A DNA stretch of 64,000 nt from positions 1,570,501-1,634,500 of the forward strand of contig NC_011420.2 in assembly GCF_000016185.1 (NCBI RefSeq), given 5' to 3'. The notes beneath the pieces were generated by a model. That model saw only the letters and a list, made by a program, of their open reading frames with translations, did no database searches and had not been told where the DNA came from. Numbering within the stretch: position 1 is the first letter of the stretch; every line of letters starts with the position of its first letter. This DNA comes from Rhodospirillum centenum SW (GTDB lineage Bacteria > Pseudomonadota > Alphaproteobacteria > Azospirillales > Azospirillaceae). Below, in pieces: positions 1-9,911 of this stretch. A program made the position numbers and the translations under genes.

Positions 1-1
1 C

Positions 2-1708
2 CGCCGGCCCGAGCACGTCGCCCGCTACCTGGAGAAGGACGAGCTGGCGCTCTACGAGCTGATCTGGAAGCGCACCCTCGCCTCCCAGATGGCCAGCGCC
101 GTGCTGGACCAGGTGACGGTGGACATCATCAGCAAGGGGGCGGAGGCCGTCTTCCGCGCCACCGGCAGCGTCATCCGCTTCGACGGCTTCCTCAAGGTCT
201 ACCAGGAGGACAAGGACGACGCCGACGAGGACGAGGACCACCGCCGCCTGCCGCCCATGCGCGACGGCGACGATCTGGCCCGCGGCGAGATCCGGCCGAA
301 CCAGCACTTCACCCAGCCCCCGCCCCGCTATTCCGAGGCCAGCCTCGTGAAGAAGCTGGAGGAGCTGGGCATCGGCCGCCCCTCCACCTACGCCTCGATC
401 CTCCAGGTCCTGCAGGACCGCGAATATGTCCGGCTGGAGAAGCGCCGCTTCATTCCGGAGGACCGCGGCCGGCTGGTCACGGCCTTCCTGGAGAGCTTCT
501 TCCCGCGCTATGTCGAATACACCTTCACCGCCGATCTGGAAGGCAAGCTGGACGACATCTCCGGCGGCCGGATCGACTGGAAGCAGGTGCTGCGCGAGTT
601 CTGGCGTCAGTTCTCGGCCGCCGTCGAGGACACGCGCGACCTGACGATCACGCAGGTGCTGACGGCGCTGGACGAGCTGCTGGGGCCGCACTTCTTCCCC
701 CGCCGGCTGGGTCCCGACGGGCAGGAGGTGGATGCGCGCGTCTGCCCGACCTGCGGCACCGGCCGGCTGTCGCTGAAGCTGGGCAAGAGCGGCGGCTTCA
801 TCGGCTGTTCCAACTACCCGGAGTGCCGCTACACCCGCCCCTTGTCCGTCGCCGGTGAGGGCGGCGAGGCGGAGTCGGGCGACCGCATGCTGGGCAACGA
901 TCCGGAGACCAGCCTGCCGGTCTGGGTCAAGACCGGGCGGTTCGGTGCCTATGTCCAGCTCGGCAACGGCGACGGCAAGGAAGAGAAGCCCAAGCGCGCG
1001 TCGCTGCCCCGCGGCATGCTGCCGGCCACGATGGACCTGGACACGGCGCTGCGCCTGCTGGCCTTGCCGCGCTCGCTGGGCACGCATCCGGAGTCCGGGC
1101 TGGAGATCGTGGCCGGCATCGGCCGCTACGGGCCGTACCTGAAGCACGGCGCCAGCTACAAGAACCTGACGGCAGAGGACGACGTGCTGACCATCGGCCT
1201 GAACCGGGCCGTGGTGGTGCTGGGCGATGCGCCGGCCAAGAAGGCCGTGGCCGGCCGCGAACTGGGGGCGCACCCGAAGGACGGCAAGCCGGTCAAGGTC
1301 GGCTCCGGCCGGTTCGGCCCCTATGTGCAGCACAACAAGCTGTTCGCCAGCATCCCGAAGTCGATGAGCGCGGACACGGTCACCCTGGCCGAGGCGCTGG
1401 AGCTTCTGGCCGCCAAGGCGGCCAAGGACGGCGCCAAGAAGGGACCGGCCAAAGCCGAGGGCGGCGAAGAGGCTGCCGCCACGCCGGCGAAGAAGACCAC
1501 CGCGAAGAAGGCGCCTGCGAAGAAGGCCCCCGCGAAGAAGACAGGCGCCGCCAAGGCGGAGAGCGCGGGAACGGACGCCGAGGCGGAGACGGCGGAGAAG
1601 CCGGCCCGCAGGACGGCCGCGAAGACCACGAAGGCTCCGGCGAAGGCGTCCGCTGCCAAGGCTTCCGGGACCAAGGCGGCCACGCGCAAGGCGGCGGCGG
1701 GCGACTGA
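2..1708 (+). CDS. topA: DNA topoisomerase I, C-terminal part (5' end outside window)
   Basis: Type IA topoisomerase that relaxes negative supercoils. The reading frame is open from the first bases of the window, so the N-terminus with the Toprim domain and catalytic tyrosine lies upstream. Visible are the end of the cleavage/strand-passage domain (GRPSTYASILQVL), one C4 zinc finger (CPTC ... GCSNYPEC, near 745-830) and repeated C-terminal Toprim_C units with the GRFGAYV / GRYGPYL / GRFGPYV pattern. The last 90 or so residues are a low-complexity Lys/Ala/Pro tail with AKKAPAKK-type repeats, common in topoisomerases of high-GC bacteria and probably a nonspecific DNA-binding extension. rnr follows 139 nt downstream on the same strand. 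Identity is secure; only the true start is missing. Confidence 0.96.
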   Translation, partial: RRPEHVARYLEKDELALYELIWKRTLASQMASAVLDQVTVDIISKGAEAVFRATGSVIRFDGFLKVYQEDKDDADEDEDHRRLPPMRDGDDLARGEIRPNQHFTQPPPRYSEASLVKKLEELGIGRPSTYASILQVLQDREYVRLEKRRFIPEDRGRLVTAFLESFFPRYVEYTFTADLEGKLDDISGGRIDWKQVLREFWRQFSAAVEDTRDLTITQVLTALDELLGPHFFPRRLGPDGQEVDARVCPTCGTGRLSLKLGKSGGFIGCSNYPECRYTRPLSVAGEGGEAESGDRMLGNDPETSLPVWVKTGRFGAYVQLGNGDGKEEKPKRASLPRGMLPATMDLDTALRLLALPRSLGTHPESGLEIVAGIGRYGPYLKHGASYKNLTAEDDVLTIGLNRAVVVLGDAPAKKAVAGRELGAHPKDGKPVKVGSGRFGPYVQHNKLFASIPKSMSADTVTLAEALELLAAKAAKDGAKKGPAKAEGGEEAAATPAKKTTAKKAPAKKAPAKKTGAAKAESAGTDAEAETAEKPARRTAAKTTKAPAKASAAKASGTKAATRKAAAGD

Positions 1709-1808
1709 TCCCGCCGCCTCCGACGGCACGTCTCCTGCCATGCCGCTGTTACGGCAGGGGCATCCGGCCTGACCGCAGCGCCGGCACGCCACCCCGCGGA
1801 CCAGACGC

Positions 1809-1846
1809 CCACGGACGAGACCCCACGGACGAAACACGGACGAGAC
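1809..1846 (+). repeat. Degenerate ACGGACGA direct repeats before rnr
   Basis: Three copies of ACGGACGA, followed by GACC, AAC and GAC, lie directly upstream of the rnr GTG codon. No clear Shine-Dalgarno sequence is present there. The copies could be simple slippage products or part of the leader; the sequence does not say which. Confidence 0.5.
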
Positions 1847-1847
1847 G

Positions 1848-4127
1848 GTGGAACCCACGCGCCGCAAGAAGGAAGCCCCCTTCCCCAGCAAGGACCAGGT
1901 CCTGGAGTTCATCCGGGAAAGTCCGACCCCCGTGGGCAAGCGAGAGATCGCGCGGGCCTTCCACATCACGGGCGATGCGCGCGTCCTGCTGAAGCACCTG
2001 CTGAAGGAGCTTGAGCAGGAGGGTGCCGTGGAGAAGGGGGCGGGCCGCCGCATGGCACCGCCGGCCGCCCTGCCCGAGGTCGCCGTGCTGGTGGTGACCG
2101 GCATCGACACGGACGGGGAGGCGCTGGCCCGCCCCGTGAACTGGACGGACGAGGAGAACCCGCCGCCGGAGATCTTCATGCGGCCGGAGCGGCGCGGCCA
2201 CCCGGCGCTGGCGCCCGGCGACCGTGTGCTGGCCCGGCTGAGCCGGATCTCCGACCGGCGCTACGAGGCCCGCACCATCCGGCGGCTGGACGCCGGCTCG
2301 ACCGCCCGGATCGTCGGTATCTATGAGACCGGGCGCGAGGGGGGACGGCTGCGCCCGGCCGACCGCCGGACCCGGACGGAATTCGTGATCCTGCCGCAGA
2401 ACTCCGAAGGGGCGCGGCCGGGAGAACTGGTCGTGGCGGAGGTGCTGCCCTCGTCCCGCATGGGGCTGAAGCAGGCGCGCGTGATCGAGCGGCTGGGCGG
2501 CCTGGACGATCCGCGCGCCGTCAGCCTGATCGCCATCCACCAGAACGGCATCCCGACCGCCTTCCCCCAGGCGGCCCTGGACGAAGCCGCCGCCGCCGCG
2601 GAGCCGGCGCTGGAGGGGCGGACCGACCTGCGCGACATCCCGCTGGTCACGATCGACGGGGCGGATGCCCGCGACTTCGACGACGCCGTCCATGCCGAAC
2701 CGGACACGGACCCGGCCAATCCCGGCGGCTGGCACCTGCTGGTCGCCATCGCCGACGTCTGCTTCTACGTGACGCCGGGATCGGCGCTCGACCGCACGGC
2801 CTTCGAGCGGGGCAATTCCTGCTACTTCCCCGACCGGGTCGTGCCGATGCTGCCCGAAGCCCTGTCGAACGAGCTGTGCTCGTTGAAGCCGGGGGTGAAC
2901 CGCGGCTGCCTCGCCGTGCATCTCTGGATCGACCGCGACGGCACCCTGAAGCGCCACCGCTTCGTGCGCGGGCTGATGCGCTCGGCCGCGCGGCTGACCT
3001 ACGAGCAGGTGCAGGCGGCCCGCGACGGACGCCCGGACGAGACGACCGGCCCCCTGCTGGAGCGGGTGATCGCCCCGCTCTACGGCGCCTACGAGGCGCT
3101 GGCGGCGGCCCGGCGGCGGCGCGGCACGCTGGAGCTGGACCTGCCCGAGCGCAAGGTCGCGCTGGACGAGGCCGGAGAGATCGTCCGCATCGACGTGCGC
3201 GAGCGCCTGGACAGCCACCGGCTGATCGAGGAGTTCATGATCTGCGCCAACGTGGCCGCCGCGGAGGCGCTGGAGGCGCGGCATGCGCCCTGCCTCTACC
3301 GCGTGCATGCCGAACCGGCGCGGGACAAGCTGGAGCCGCTGCGGGAGTTCCTGGACAGCCTGGGCTACAACCTCGCCCGCGGGCAGGTGCTCGCCCCGGC
3401 CGCCTTCACCCGCATCCTGGAGAAGGCGGCCGGCACCCCGGACAGCGAACTGATCAGCAGCGTGATCCTGCGCAGTCAGGCGCAGGCCGTGTACCAGCCC
3501 GACAACATCGGGCATTTCGGGCTGGCGCTGGTGAAGTACGCCCATTTCACGAGCCCGATCCGGCGCTATGCCGACCTGATCGTCCACCGCTCGCTGGTGC
3601 GCGCCTTCGGGCTGGGGACCGGCGGGCTGACGGAGGACGAAGCGGACAGGCTGGACCGCATCGGGGACCACATCTCCATGACCGAGCGCCGCGCCGCCGA
3701 GGCCGAGCGCGACGCCATGGACCGCTATGTCGCGCGCTACCTGGCCGACCGCGTCGGCGCCACCTTCACCGGCAAGATCGGCGGCGTCACCCGCTTCGGC
3801 CTGTTCGTGACGCTGACGGAGACGGGAGCCGACGGCATCGTGCCGATCAGCACCCTTCCCGACGATTTCTACGACCATGTGGAAGCCGAGCACGCCCTGG
3901 TCGGGCGTCGCTGGGGCCGGCGCTATCGGCTGGGCACCCAGGTCAAGGTCGTGCTGCGCGAGGCCGATCCGGTGGCGGGCAGTCTGGTCTTCCAGTTGCT
4001 GGACCCGGAGGACGCCGCCCTTGCCGACAGCCCGGCAGGGCCCCCGCGTTCCCGCCCCCGCGGCCGCGGGCAGGTCGCCCCGCCCTCCACGCTCGACCGT
4101 CCGCGCCCGCCCAGGCGCGGGCGCTGA
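1848..4127 (+). CDS. rnr: Ribonuclease R (3'-5' exoribonuclease)
   Basis: Processive 3'-5' exoribonuclease of the RNase II/R (RNB) family that degrades structured RNA. The start is GTG (VEPTRRKKEAPF read as MEPT...). An N-terminal winged-helix segment (about residues 10-75) precedes the cold-shock region, the RNB catalytic domain with the acidic cluster DGADARDFDDAVHA (about residues 270-285), and a C-terminal S1 domain (about 640-720). A basic Arg/Pro-rich tail ends the protein. At 759 aa it has the usual size of RNase R rather than RNase II. It is co-oriented with topA, as in many alphaproteobacteria. Confidence 0.96.
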   Translation: MEPTRRKKEAPFPSKDQVLEFIRESPTPVGKREIARAFHITGDARVLLKHLLKELEQEGAVEKGAGRRMAPPAALPEVAVLVVTGIDTDGEALARPVNWTDEENPPPEIFMRPERRGHPALAPGDRVLARLSRISDRRYEARTIRRLDAGSTARIVGIYETGREGGRLRPADRRTRTEFVILPQNSEGARPGELVVAEVLPSSRMGLKQARVIERLGGLDDPRAVSLIAIHQNGIPTAFPQAALDEAAAAAEPALEGRTDLRDIPLVTIDGADARDFDDAVHAEPDTDPANPGGWHLLVAIADVCFYVTPGSALDRTAFERGNSCYFPDRVVPMLPEALSNELCSLKPGVNRGCLAVHLWIDRDGTLKRHRFVRGLMRSAARLTYEQVQAARDGRPDETTGPLLERVIAPLYGAYEALAAARRRRGTLELDLPERKVALDEAGEIVRIDVRERLDSHRLIEEFMICANVAAAEALEARHAPCLYRVHAEPARDKLEPLREFLDSLGYNLARGQVLAPAAFTRILEKAAGTPDSELISSVILRSQAQAVYQPDNIGHFGLALVKYAHFTSPIRRYADLIVHRSLVRAFGLGTGGLTEDEADRLDRIGDHISMTERRAAEAERDAMDRYVARYLADRVGATFTGKIGGVTRFGLFVTLTETGADGIVPISTLPDDFYDHVEAEHALVGRRWGRRYRLGTQVKVVLREADPVAGSLVFQLLDPEDAALADSPAGPPRSRPRGRGQVAPPSTLDRPRPPRRGR

Positions 4128-4276
4128 TCCTTCCGACCGGCGAGATGGGCAATCGAGGACTGGACCGAACCCCGATTCATGGTAGAGAGTCAGGGAATGG
4201 CTGCGACATCGGATCATCCCCGCCGGGCAGAAGCCCTGCGCATCCACCTCTCTCCGGCAACGGCGGGGGCCTAGGG

Positions 4277-5896
4277 ATGCTGCGGAGGCTGGCCCCGGTC
4301 GTCCTGGCCTTCAGCCTTGTCGGCGGGTGCGCCGCCGGTCATTCCCGGGACTATGCCCCGGTGCGCGAGCGGGTCGTCGGCGAGCACGTCTTCGCCATGG
4401 GCTATGCGCGTATCTCGGAAATCTATCTGGACCCCGTCGATCTGCGCCGGCTGACCCTGGACGGTCTGTCGGGGCTGACCAAGCTGGACCCGGCCGTCTC
4501 GCTGGCCGTGACCGGGACCACCCTTGAGGTCCGCACGGACGGGCGCATGGTCGGCGCGTTCGACCTGCCGGTGCGGGGGGACGATCCCGCCGCCTGGGCG
4601 ACGCTGACGGCGCGGGCCGCGGAACGGCTGCGCGCCAGTTCCCCCGTGCTTGCCGCCACCGACACGGATGCCGTCTATCAGGCCATCTTCGACGGCATCA
4701 TCGCCGACCTCGATTCCTATTCCCGCTATACGGGCGGCCAGCGTGCCGTGGACGAGCGGTCGCAGCGGGAAGGCTATGGCGGCATCGGAGTCGCCGTGCG
4801 GCACGACGAGACCCGCCACGAGATCACCGAAGTGCTGATCGGCGGACCGGCGGAGTCGGCCGGGCTGCGCGCCGGCGACCTGATCCTGGCGATCGACGGC
4901 ACGCCGACGGCACGTCTCACGACGGAAGAGGTCGGGGAACGGCTGCGCGGGCCGGCAGGGTCGCTCGTGACGCTCACCGTCGGCCGCTCCCCGAAGGAGG
5001 GGCGCCGGCTTTCCGTCCGGCGCGACCGGGTGATCCCCAGCACCGTCGTCGCCCATGCCGAGGACGGTGTGGGATATCTCCAGGTGGACCGCTTCAACGC
5101 TGCGACCGCTCCCAACCTGCGCGCGGCCGTGCGGCGGTTGCGGGCCGAGCTGGGGCAGCGGGCCCGCGGCTTCGTGCTGGACCTGCGGGGCAATCCCGGC
5201 GGGCTGCTGGATCAGGCCGTGGCGGTGGCGGACATCTTCATCCCCGGCGGCCGCATCATCAGCACCCGCGGCCGTCATCCGGACAGCATGCAGGTCTTCG
5301 ATGCCCGGCCGGACGACGAAGCCGGCGGGCTTCCGCTGGTCGTGCTGATCGACGGCCGCTCCGCCTCCGCGGCGGAGATCGTGGCGGCGGCCCTCCAGGA
5401 CAGCGGCCGCGCCGCCCTTGTCGGCTCCTCCTCCTTCGGCAAGGGCAGCGTCCAGACGGTCACGCGGCTGCCGAACGACGGTGAGCTGTTCCTTACCTGG
5501 TCGCGCATCTACGCCCCCAGCGGCTACACGCTGCACCGGCAGGGCGTGCAGCCGACCGTCTGCACCAGCCTGCCGGCCCTGGACGTCAACGCCGCCCTGC
5601 GCACGGTCCGCCTGGGCGGGATGCTGCCGGCCGCCACGCTGCTGTCCTGGCGCATCCGGGCGCCGGAGGATGAGATCGCCCTGGCCCAGCTCCGCGAGAC
5701 CTGCCCCTGGAAGGAGCACGCCCCGGACCTCGACCTTCAGGTGGCCAAGGCCCTGCTGGGCGATCCGCCGCTCTACCGCGAGGCGCTGCTACGGGCACCG
5801 ACCGCCGTTGCCGAGCGGCAGGACGCTGCCACGGCCGGAGTCGGACTGGCCACAAGCGCCACGCGCGAGGGACAGGGCAGCGAACGCCGCCCCTGA
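4277..5896 (+). CDS. S41-family C-terminal processing peptidase, lipoprotein with PDZ domain
   Basis: Periplasmic serine protease of the CtpA/tail-specific family, 539 aa. The start chosen is the ATG that gives [21 protein letters not shown], a type II signal peptide with lipobox LVGGC; the same frame is open far upstream but that part overlaps rnr. A PDZ domain (about residues 165-245, [13 protein letters not shown] onward) is followed by the peptidase core: the nucleophile region [16 protein letters not shown] (Ser) and FGKGSVQTV (Lys), the expected Ser-Lys dyad. Lipidation would place it at the membrane, where such proteases trim envelope proteins or peptidoglycan hydrolases. It is not the short CtpA that sits beside murein hydrolase genes. 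Substrate unknown. Confidence 0.88.
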   Translation: MLRRLAPVVLAFSLVGGCAAGHSRDYAPVRERVVGEHVFAMGYARISEIYLDPVDLRRLTLDGLSGLTKLDPAVSLAVTGTTLEVRTDGRMVGAFDLPVRGDDPAAWATLTARAAERLRASSPVLAATDTDAVYQAIFDGIIADLDSYSRYTGGQRAVDERSQREGYGGIGVAVRHDETRHEITEVLIGGPAESAGLRAGDLILAIDGTPTARLTTEEVGERLRGPAGSLVTLTVGRSPKEGRRLSVRRDRVIPSTVVAHAEDGVGYLQVDRFNAATAPNLRAAVRRLRAELGQRARGFVLDLRGNPGGLLDQAVAVADIFIPGGRIISTRGRHPDSMQVFDARPDDEAGGLPLVVLIDGRSASAAEIVAAALQDSGRAALVGSSSFGKGSVQTVTRLPNDGELFLTWSRIYAPSGYTLHRQGVQPTVCTSLPALDVNAALRTVRLGGMLPAATLLSWRIRAPEDEIALAQLRETCPWKEHAPDLDLQVAKALLGDPPLYREALLRAPTAVAERQDAATAGVGLATSATREGQGSERRP

Positions 5897-5972
5897 AGGG
5901 ATGCAAGGGCCGGAAACGCAGCCAAGCCGGTCCACGCCCGGCAGGGCTGCGGGGCCGGACAGCGTTCCGCCC

Positions 5973-6000
5973 TTGACAGGGGCCGGCGAATGTCTAGATT
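5973..6000 (+). promoter_or_regulatory. Predicted sigma-70 type promoter of rpmG
   Basis: A perfect TTGACA (5973-5978) is followed after 16 nt by TAGATT (5995-6000), 87 nt before the rpmG start. The roughly 80-nt leader after it contains a GGCCGC/GCGGCC hairpin. This is a pattern match, not a mapped start site. Confidence 0.6.
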
Positions 6001-6086
6001 GCCGCGCTACGCCGCAGGTTCGCGGCTCCGAATGTTATCGGCCGCCTGGAGCGGCCTTGGTTTGGCCGCTCGTTGGGATTTGTATC

Positions 6087-6254
6087 ATGGCGAAGCAGAA
6101 CACCGTGCTGATCAAGCTGGTCAGCTCCGCTGACACCGGGTTCTTCTATGTGAAGAAGAAGAATCCGCGTAAGACGACCGAGAAGCTGGAATTCAAGAAG
6201 TACGACCCGGTTGCCCGGAAGCATGTCGTCTTCAAGGAAGCCAAGATGAAGTGA
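6087..6254 (+). CDS. rpmG: 50S ribosomal protein L33
   Basis: 55-aa large-subunit protein, full length. The start is ATG ([18 protein letters not shown]). It lacks the CxxC zinc pairs of the Zn-binding L33 type and has the [17 protein letters not shown] core and Lys-rich C-terminus typical of the proteobacterial Cys-free form. It is monocistronic: a good promoter lies upstream and a strong terminator 30 nt downstream. Confidence 0.97.
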   Translation: MAKQNTVLIKLVSSADTGFFYVKKKNPRKTTEKLEFKKYDPVARKHVVFKEAKMK

Positions 6255-6284
6255 CCGCGCCTTCGGGACGCGCGTCATGCGGAA

Positions 6285-6316
6285 GGCCGCCCCCACACGG
6301 GCGGCCTTTTCTGTTT
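6285..6316 (+). terminator. Rho-independent terminator of rpmG
   Basis: Perfect 8-bp stem GGCCGCCC / GGGCGGCC (6285-6292 and 6299-6306) with loop CCACAC, followed by TTTTCTGTTTT. Confidence 0.85.
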
Positions 6317-6445
6317 TCCGGATCGCCTGCGGACAAGGCAATGGCCTGTCCGCCAGAGATGTCCCTGGCAGGGTGACGGTTGGTGTAAGCGCAGGCCGGC
6401 CTGCCACCGGCAGAGTGCTCGCCCGCCCCCCGGAGAGACCAGGCC

Positions 6446-7894
6446 TCAGCGCAGTCCGGAGGCGCCGCTGAAGGCTTCCGGTGCAGGTTCGGACTGGTCG
6501 CGGGTGTCGGCCACGACGCGGTTCCGCCCGGACCGCTTGACCCGGTAGAGCGCGGTATCGGCGCGGCGGAGCAGGCTGTCTCCGGATTCCCCGCGCCCGT
6601 CCCCGTCGGTTCCGTCCGCCACGGCGACGCCGATGCTGATGGTGACGGTGATTTCCCCGGTGCCGGCAGTGGCAGTGACCTTGAAGGGTTCATCGGCGAT
6701 GCGGCGGCGCAGCCGTTCCGCCACCGTCATGGCGGACGACAGATCGGTGTCGGGCATGACGACGACGAACTCCTCGCCCCCCAGGCGCGTGACCAGATCG
6801 AAATTGCGGAGGTTCCGGCTGGTGCGGACCGCCACCTCGCGCAGCACTTCGTCACCTGCGGAATGCCCCCAGGTGTCGTTGACGATCTTGAAATGGTCGA
6901 TGTCGAACAGCAGGGCCGCGACGGGCTTCTGGTTGCCGCCACCGCGGTCCAGCAGGCGCGGCAGGTGGGCCGACAGGTAACGCCGGTTGAACAGGCCCGT
7001 CAGGCTGTCCGTCAGCGCCAGGGACAGGCTCTGCTCATAGTTGGAGCGCAGCCGGTCCTGGTAGCGCTTGCGCCGCACCTGCGTCCGGGTGCGGGCCATC
7101 AGCTCGTTCCGGTCGATCGGCTTGATCACATAATCGTTGGCGCCCAGCTCCAGCCCCTTGGCGACACGGTCCATGTCCGTCTCGTCGGCCAGCAGCAGGA
7201 TCGGCACCTGCCGCGTGCGCTCGTGGCTGCGGAGCTGGGAACACAGGCGGAGACCGTCTTCCCGCATCAGGGTCAGGCTGATGATGACCAGCTCGAAATC
7301 CTGGCTCAGCGCCAGCTCCAGCGCGGCGGCGCAATTCTCCGCCTCCACCACGCCGTCGCGGTCCCGGGCCAACGTCTCCCGGATCTTGTCCATGTCGATG
7401 GAGCTGTCCTCCACCACCAGGATGCGGGAATTCTCCGCCGACTGCGTCTGAACGCTGTCCGTCGCCACCAGCATGCCGAGCTGGCCCGAGGTGCTCTCCC
7501 GCAGGCGCCACTCGTCCATCATCATCTTCAGGCGGACGAGCGAGCGGACCCGGGCGAACAGGGCCACGTCGTTCACGGGCTTGGTCAGGAAGTCGTCGGC
7601 CCCCGCCTCCAGCCCGCGCACGCGGTCGGCCACGTCGGACAGGGCGGTGACCATGACGACGGGGATGTGCATGACCGAGGGGTCGGAGCGGATGCGCTCG
7701 CAGACTTCGAATCCGTCCATGCCGGGCATCATCACGTCCAGCAGGACGATGTCGGGGGACTGGGACCGGATCTTGTCCAACGCCTCGGGTCCGCCATAGG
7801 CGGTGATGACGTCGAAGTACTCACGCGTCAGTTTCGCCGCGAGCAGCTTCACGTTGGGCACGACGTCATCAACGACCAGAACTCGTGCGGACAT
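6446..7894 (-). CDS. pleD: PleD-type response regulator diguanylate cyclase (REC-REC-GGDEF)
   Basis: Makes cyclic di-GMP from two GTP on phosphorylation of its receiver domain; in Caulobacter PleD drives the swarmer-to-stalked transition. The 482-aa protein has REC1 (about 1-120, phosphoacceptor Asp in IVLLDVMMPGMDG), REC2 (about 155-280, where the Asp position reads LVIISLTLM, so it is degenerate and probably a dimerisation adaptor as in PleD), and a GGDEF domain (about 300-460) with intact GGEEF. An RxxD inhibitory site (RNFD) lies five residues before GGEEF, so product inhibition is expected. It lies 38 nt downstream of divK and is co-oriented with it. Confidence 0.95.
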   Translation of the reverse strand: MSARVLVVDDVVPNVKLLAAKLTREYFDVITAYGGPEALDKIRSQSPDIVLLDVMMPGMDGFEVCERIRSDPSVMHIPVVMVTALSDVADRVRGLEAGADDFLTKPVNDVALFARVRSLVRLKMMMDEWRLRESTSGQLGMLVATDSVQTQSAENSRILVVEDSSIDMDKIRETLARDRDGVVEAENCAAALELALSQDFELVIISLTLMREDGLRLCSQLRSHERTRQVPILLLADETDMDRVAKGLELGANDYVIKPIDRNELMARTRTQVRRKRYQDRLRSNYEQSLSLALTDSLTGLFNRRYLSAHLPRLLDRGGGNQKPVAALLFDIDHFKIVNDTWGHSAGDEVLREVAVRTSRNLRNFDLVTRLGGEEFVVVMPDTDLSSAMTVAERLRRRIADEPFKVTATAGTGEITVTISIGVAVADGTDGDGRGESGDSLLRRADTALYRVKRSGRNRVVADTRDQSEPAPEAFSGASGLR

Positions 7895-7932
7895 GGCGCC
7901 TTCTTATCCGACGGGCGGAGGGAACAACGCCC

Positions 7933-8364
7933 TCAGCCCAGGAACCGCTGGACCGTCTGAATGAATCTGGCGACCGAGATGGGCTTGGCGATGTAGTCCT
8001 CGCAGCCCCCTTCCCGGATCTTCTCCTCATCCCCCTTCATGGCGAAAGCGGTGACGGCCACGACGGGAATCCCGCGCAGATCGTCATCCTCCTTCAGCCA
8101 CTTGGTCACCTCCAGACCCGAGACTTCGGGAAGCTGGATATCCATCAGGATCAGGTCGGGACGGTGCTGCCGTGCAAGGCGCAACGCCTCCATCCCGTCC
8201 TTGGTCTGCAACGTGGCATAGCCATGGGCTTCGAGCAGATCATGAAAGAGCTTCATGTTCAGCTCGTTGTCCTCAACCACCAGGACGAGCTTGCCATCAG
8301 GCCCGCCCTTCCCTTGCGGTCGGGGGGTGGAGGGCATGTGCAGTTCGATCGTTTCAGAACCCAT
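7933..8364 (-). CDS. divK: Single-domain response regulator DivK
   Basis: Essential cell-cycle receiver in Caulobacter and relatives, phosphorylated by DivJ/PleC-type kinases and acting on CtrA control. 143 aa; one REC domain with [16 protein letters not shown], phosphoacceptor Asp (about residue 75 in [13 protein letters not shown]), Thr/Ala switch VAVTAFAM and Lys in YIAKPIS. It carries about 22 residues before the receiver fold that are not part of the domain; an internal ATG ([10 protein letters not shown], start at 8337) may be the real start. It precedes pleD on the same strand, the usual alphaproteobacterial pairing. Confidence 0.93.
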   Translation of the reverse strand: MGSETIELHMPSTPRPQGKGGPDGKLVLVVEDNELNMKLFHDLLEAHGYATLQTKDGMEALRLARQHRPDLILMDIQLPEVSGLEVTKWLKEDDDLRGIPVVAVTAFAMKGDEEKIREGGCEDYIAKPISVARFIQTVQRFLG

Positions 8365-8479
8365 TCCGGCGCTCCCGCACCCCCAGACAGATGGCCTGCC
8401 GGGCCCTTCGCAAACTCGGCGGCGGCTTCGGGTCTGGGCATTCCGGCCGTCAGCCTGCGTTACCCTAGCGCCCGAATTA

Positions 8480-8494
8480 TTAACCTGCCGTTAC
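8480..8494. promoter_or_regulatory. CtrA-like box (TTAA-N7-TTAC) between divK and dinB
   Basis: TTAACCTGCCGTTAC matches the CtrA consensus TTAA-N7-TTAA with the exact 7-nt spacing and one mismatch. It lies about 115 nt upstream of the divK start, in the divergent divK/dinB region. In Caulobacter divK transcription depends on CtrA; here a site is only inferred. Confidence 0.35.
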
Positions 8495-8543
8495 CCCTAA
8501 GGCGTGACCTGAGCACACCTATAACGGTCGGGTTAGGAGTACA

Positions 8544-9869
8544 GTGACGTCGCCACCCGAAGCAAGAGGAAGGACGGACAGCGTGACCGGAATTGCCCAC
8601 GCCGCGGGCCTATGTCGCGACTGCGGGGCCACGCCCCCGGCGGGGACCGTGCGCTGTCCGGACTGCGGCTCGATCCGCCTGCTTCGACACCCTGAGTTGC
8701 ACACCCTGAGCATCGCCCACATCGACTGTGACGCCTTCTATGCCACGGTGGAGAAGCGCGACCGCCCGGAACTGGCGGACAGGCCGGTCATCGTCGGCGG
8801 CGGCCAGCGCGGGGTGGTGTCTGCCTGCTGCTACGTCGCCCGGATGTATGGCGTCCGCTCTGCCATGCCGATGTTCAAGGCGCTGGCGGCCTGTCCGGAT
8901 GCGGCCGTCATCAAGCCGGACATGCGAAAGTATGCCGCGGTCGGGCGGCAGGTGCGCGCCCTGCTGGAATCGGTCACTCCCCTGGTGGAGCCGCTGTCCA
9001 TCGACGAGGCGTTCCTCGATCTGACCGGGACGGAGCGGCTGCACGGCGGAAGCCCGGCACAGACGCTGGCTCGGCTGGTCCGGCTCATCGAGCAGGAGGT
9101 CGGCATCACCGCCTCGATCGGACTGAGCTACAACAAGTTCCTGGCGAAGATCGCGTCCGATCTGGACAAGCCGCGCGGCTTCGCCGTGATCGGCCGGGCC
9201 GAGGCGCTGGATTTCCTGGAGCCGAAACCCGTCGGGATGATCTGGGGCGTCGGCCGGGCGCTCCAGGCGAAGCTGGAGGCGGACGGGCTGCGCACCATCG
9301 GCCAGCTCCGCCAGACGGACGAGGCGTTCCTGGTGAAGCGTTACGGCGTGATCGGCCAGCGCCTCCACCGTTTCGCACGGGGGGAGGATGCGCGGGTCGT
9401 CACGCCGCACGCGCCGGCCAAGAGCATCTCGACCGAAACCACCTTCGAGCGCGATTTCGGCGACCGCGACACGCTGGAACATGCGCTGTGGCCGCTGTGC
9501 GAGACGGTGGCCGCGCGTCTGAAGGCGGAGGGGCTGGCCGGAACCACCGTCACGCTGAAGCTGAAGACCGATACCTTCCGCCTGCGCACCCGGGCCCGCA
9601 CCCTCACCTCCCCCACCCAGATGGCGGACCGCCTCTTCCGCGTGGGACGGGAACTCCTGGCGGCCGAGCTGGACGGGAGCCTGTTCCGGCTGATCGGGAT
9701 CGGCTGTTCGGGCCTGGCCGAAGGCGCGCTCGCCGATCCGCCGGACCTGCTGGACCCCGGCCTCACCCGCCGGGCGAAGGTGGAGAAGGCCATGGATCTG
9801 GTGCGGGCGAAGCTGGGCCGCAATGCCATCGGGAAGGGACGCGGCCTGAGCGGCCCCGGCCGGCGCTGA
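8544..9869 (+). CDS. dinB: DNA polymerase IV (Y-family) with N-terminal zinc ribbon
   Basis: Error-prone translesion polymerase. GTG start with a TAGGAG Shine-Dalgarno sequence 4 nt upstream. Residues 24-45 form a zinc ribbon (CRDC ... CPDC), an extension seen in many alphaproteobacterial DinB proteins. The catalytic core begins at HIDCDAFYA (first metal Asp) and contains SIDEAFLDL (Asp-Glu pair), followed by the thumb and little-finger domains. 441 aa. No clear alphaproteobacterial LexA box (GTTC-N7-GTTC) is visible upstream, so SOS control is not supported by the sequence. Transcribed divergently from divK. Confidence 0.94.
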   Translation: MTSPPEARGRTDSVTGIAHAAGLCRDCGATPPAGTVRCPDCGSIRLLRHPELHTLSIAHIDCDAFYATVEKRDRPELADRPVIVGGGQRGVVSACCYVARMYGVRSAMPMFKALAACPDAAVIKPDMRKYAAVGRQVRALLESVTPLVEPLSIDEAFLDLTGTERLHGGSPAQTLARLVRLIEQEVGITASIGLSYNKFLAKIASDLDKPRGFAVIGRAEALDFLEPKPVGMIWGVGRALQAKLEADGLRTIGQLRQTDEAFLVKRYGVIGQRLHRFARGEDARVVTPHAPAKSISTETTFERDFGDRDTLEHALWPLCETVAARLKAEGLAGTTVTLKLKTDTFRLRTRARTLTSPTQMADRLFRVGRELLAAELDGSLFRLIGIGCSGLAEGALADPPDLLDPGLTRRAKVEKAMDLVRAKLGRNAIGKGRGLSGPGRR

Positions 9870-9911
9870 CGTCCCCAGGCGTCAGCGGCAGGCCCTCGGC
9901 AATGCCCCCGG

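Noticed and set aside
1749-4247. A long (832-aa) minus-strand open frame opposite rnr
   Set aside because: It is the antisense of a certain gene; the protein is a low-complexity run of His/Gln/Arg typical of shadow frames in 70% GC DNA.
8365-8543. A LexA (SOS) box before dinB
   Set aside because: I looked for GTTC-N7-GTTC and found none with the right spacing.
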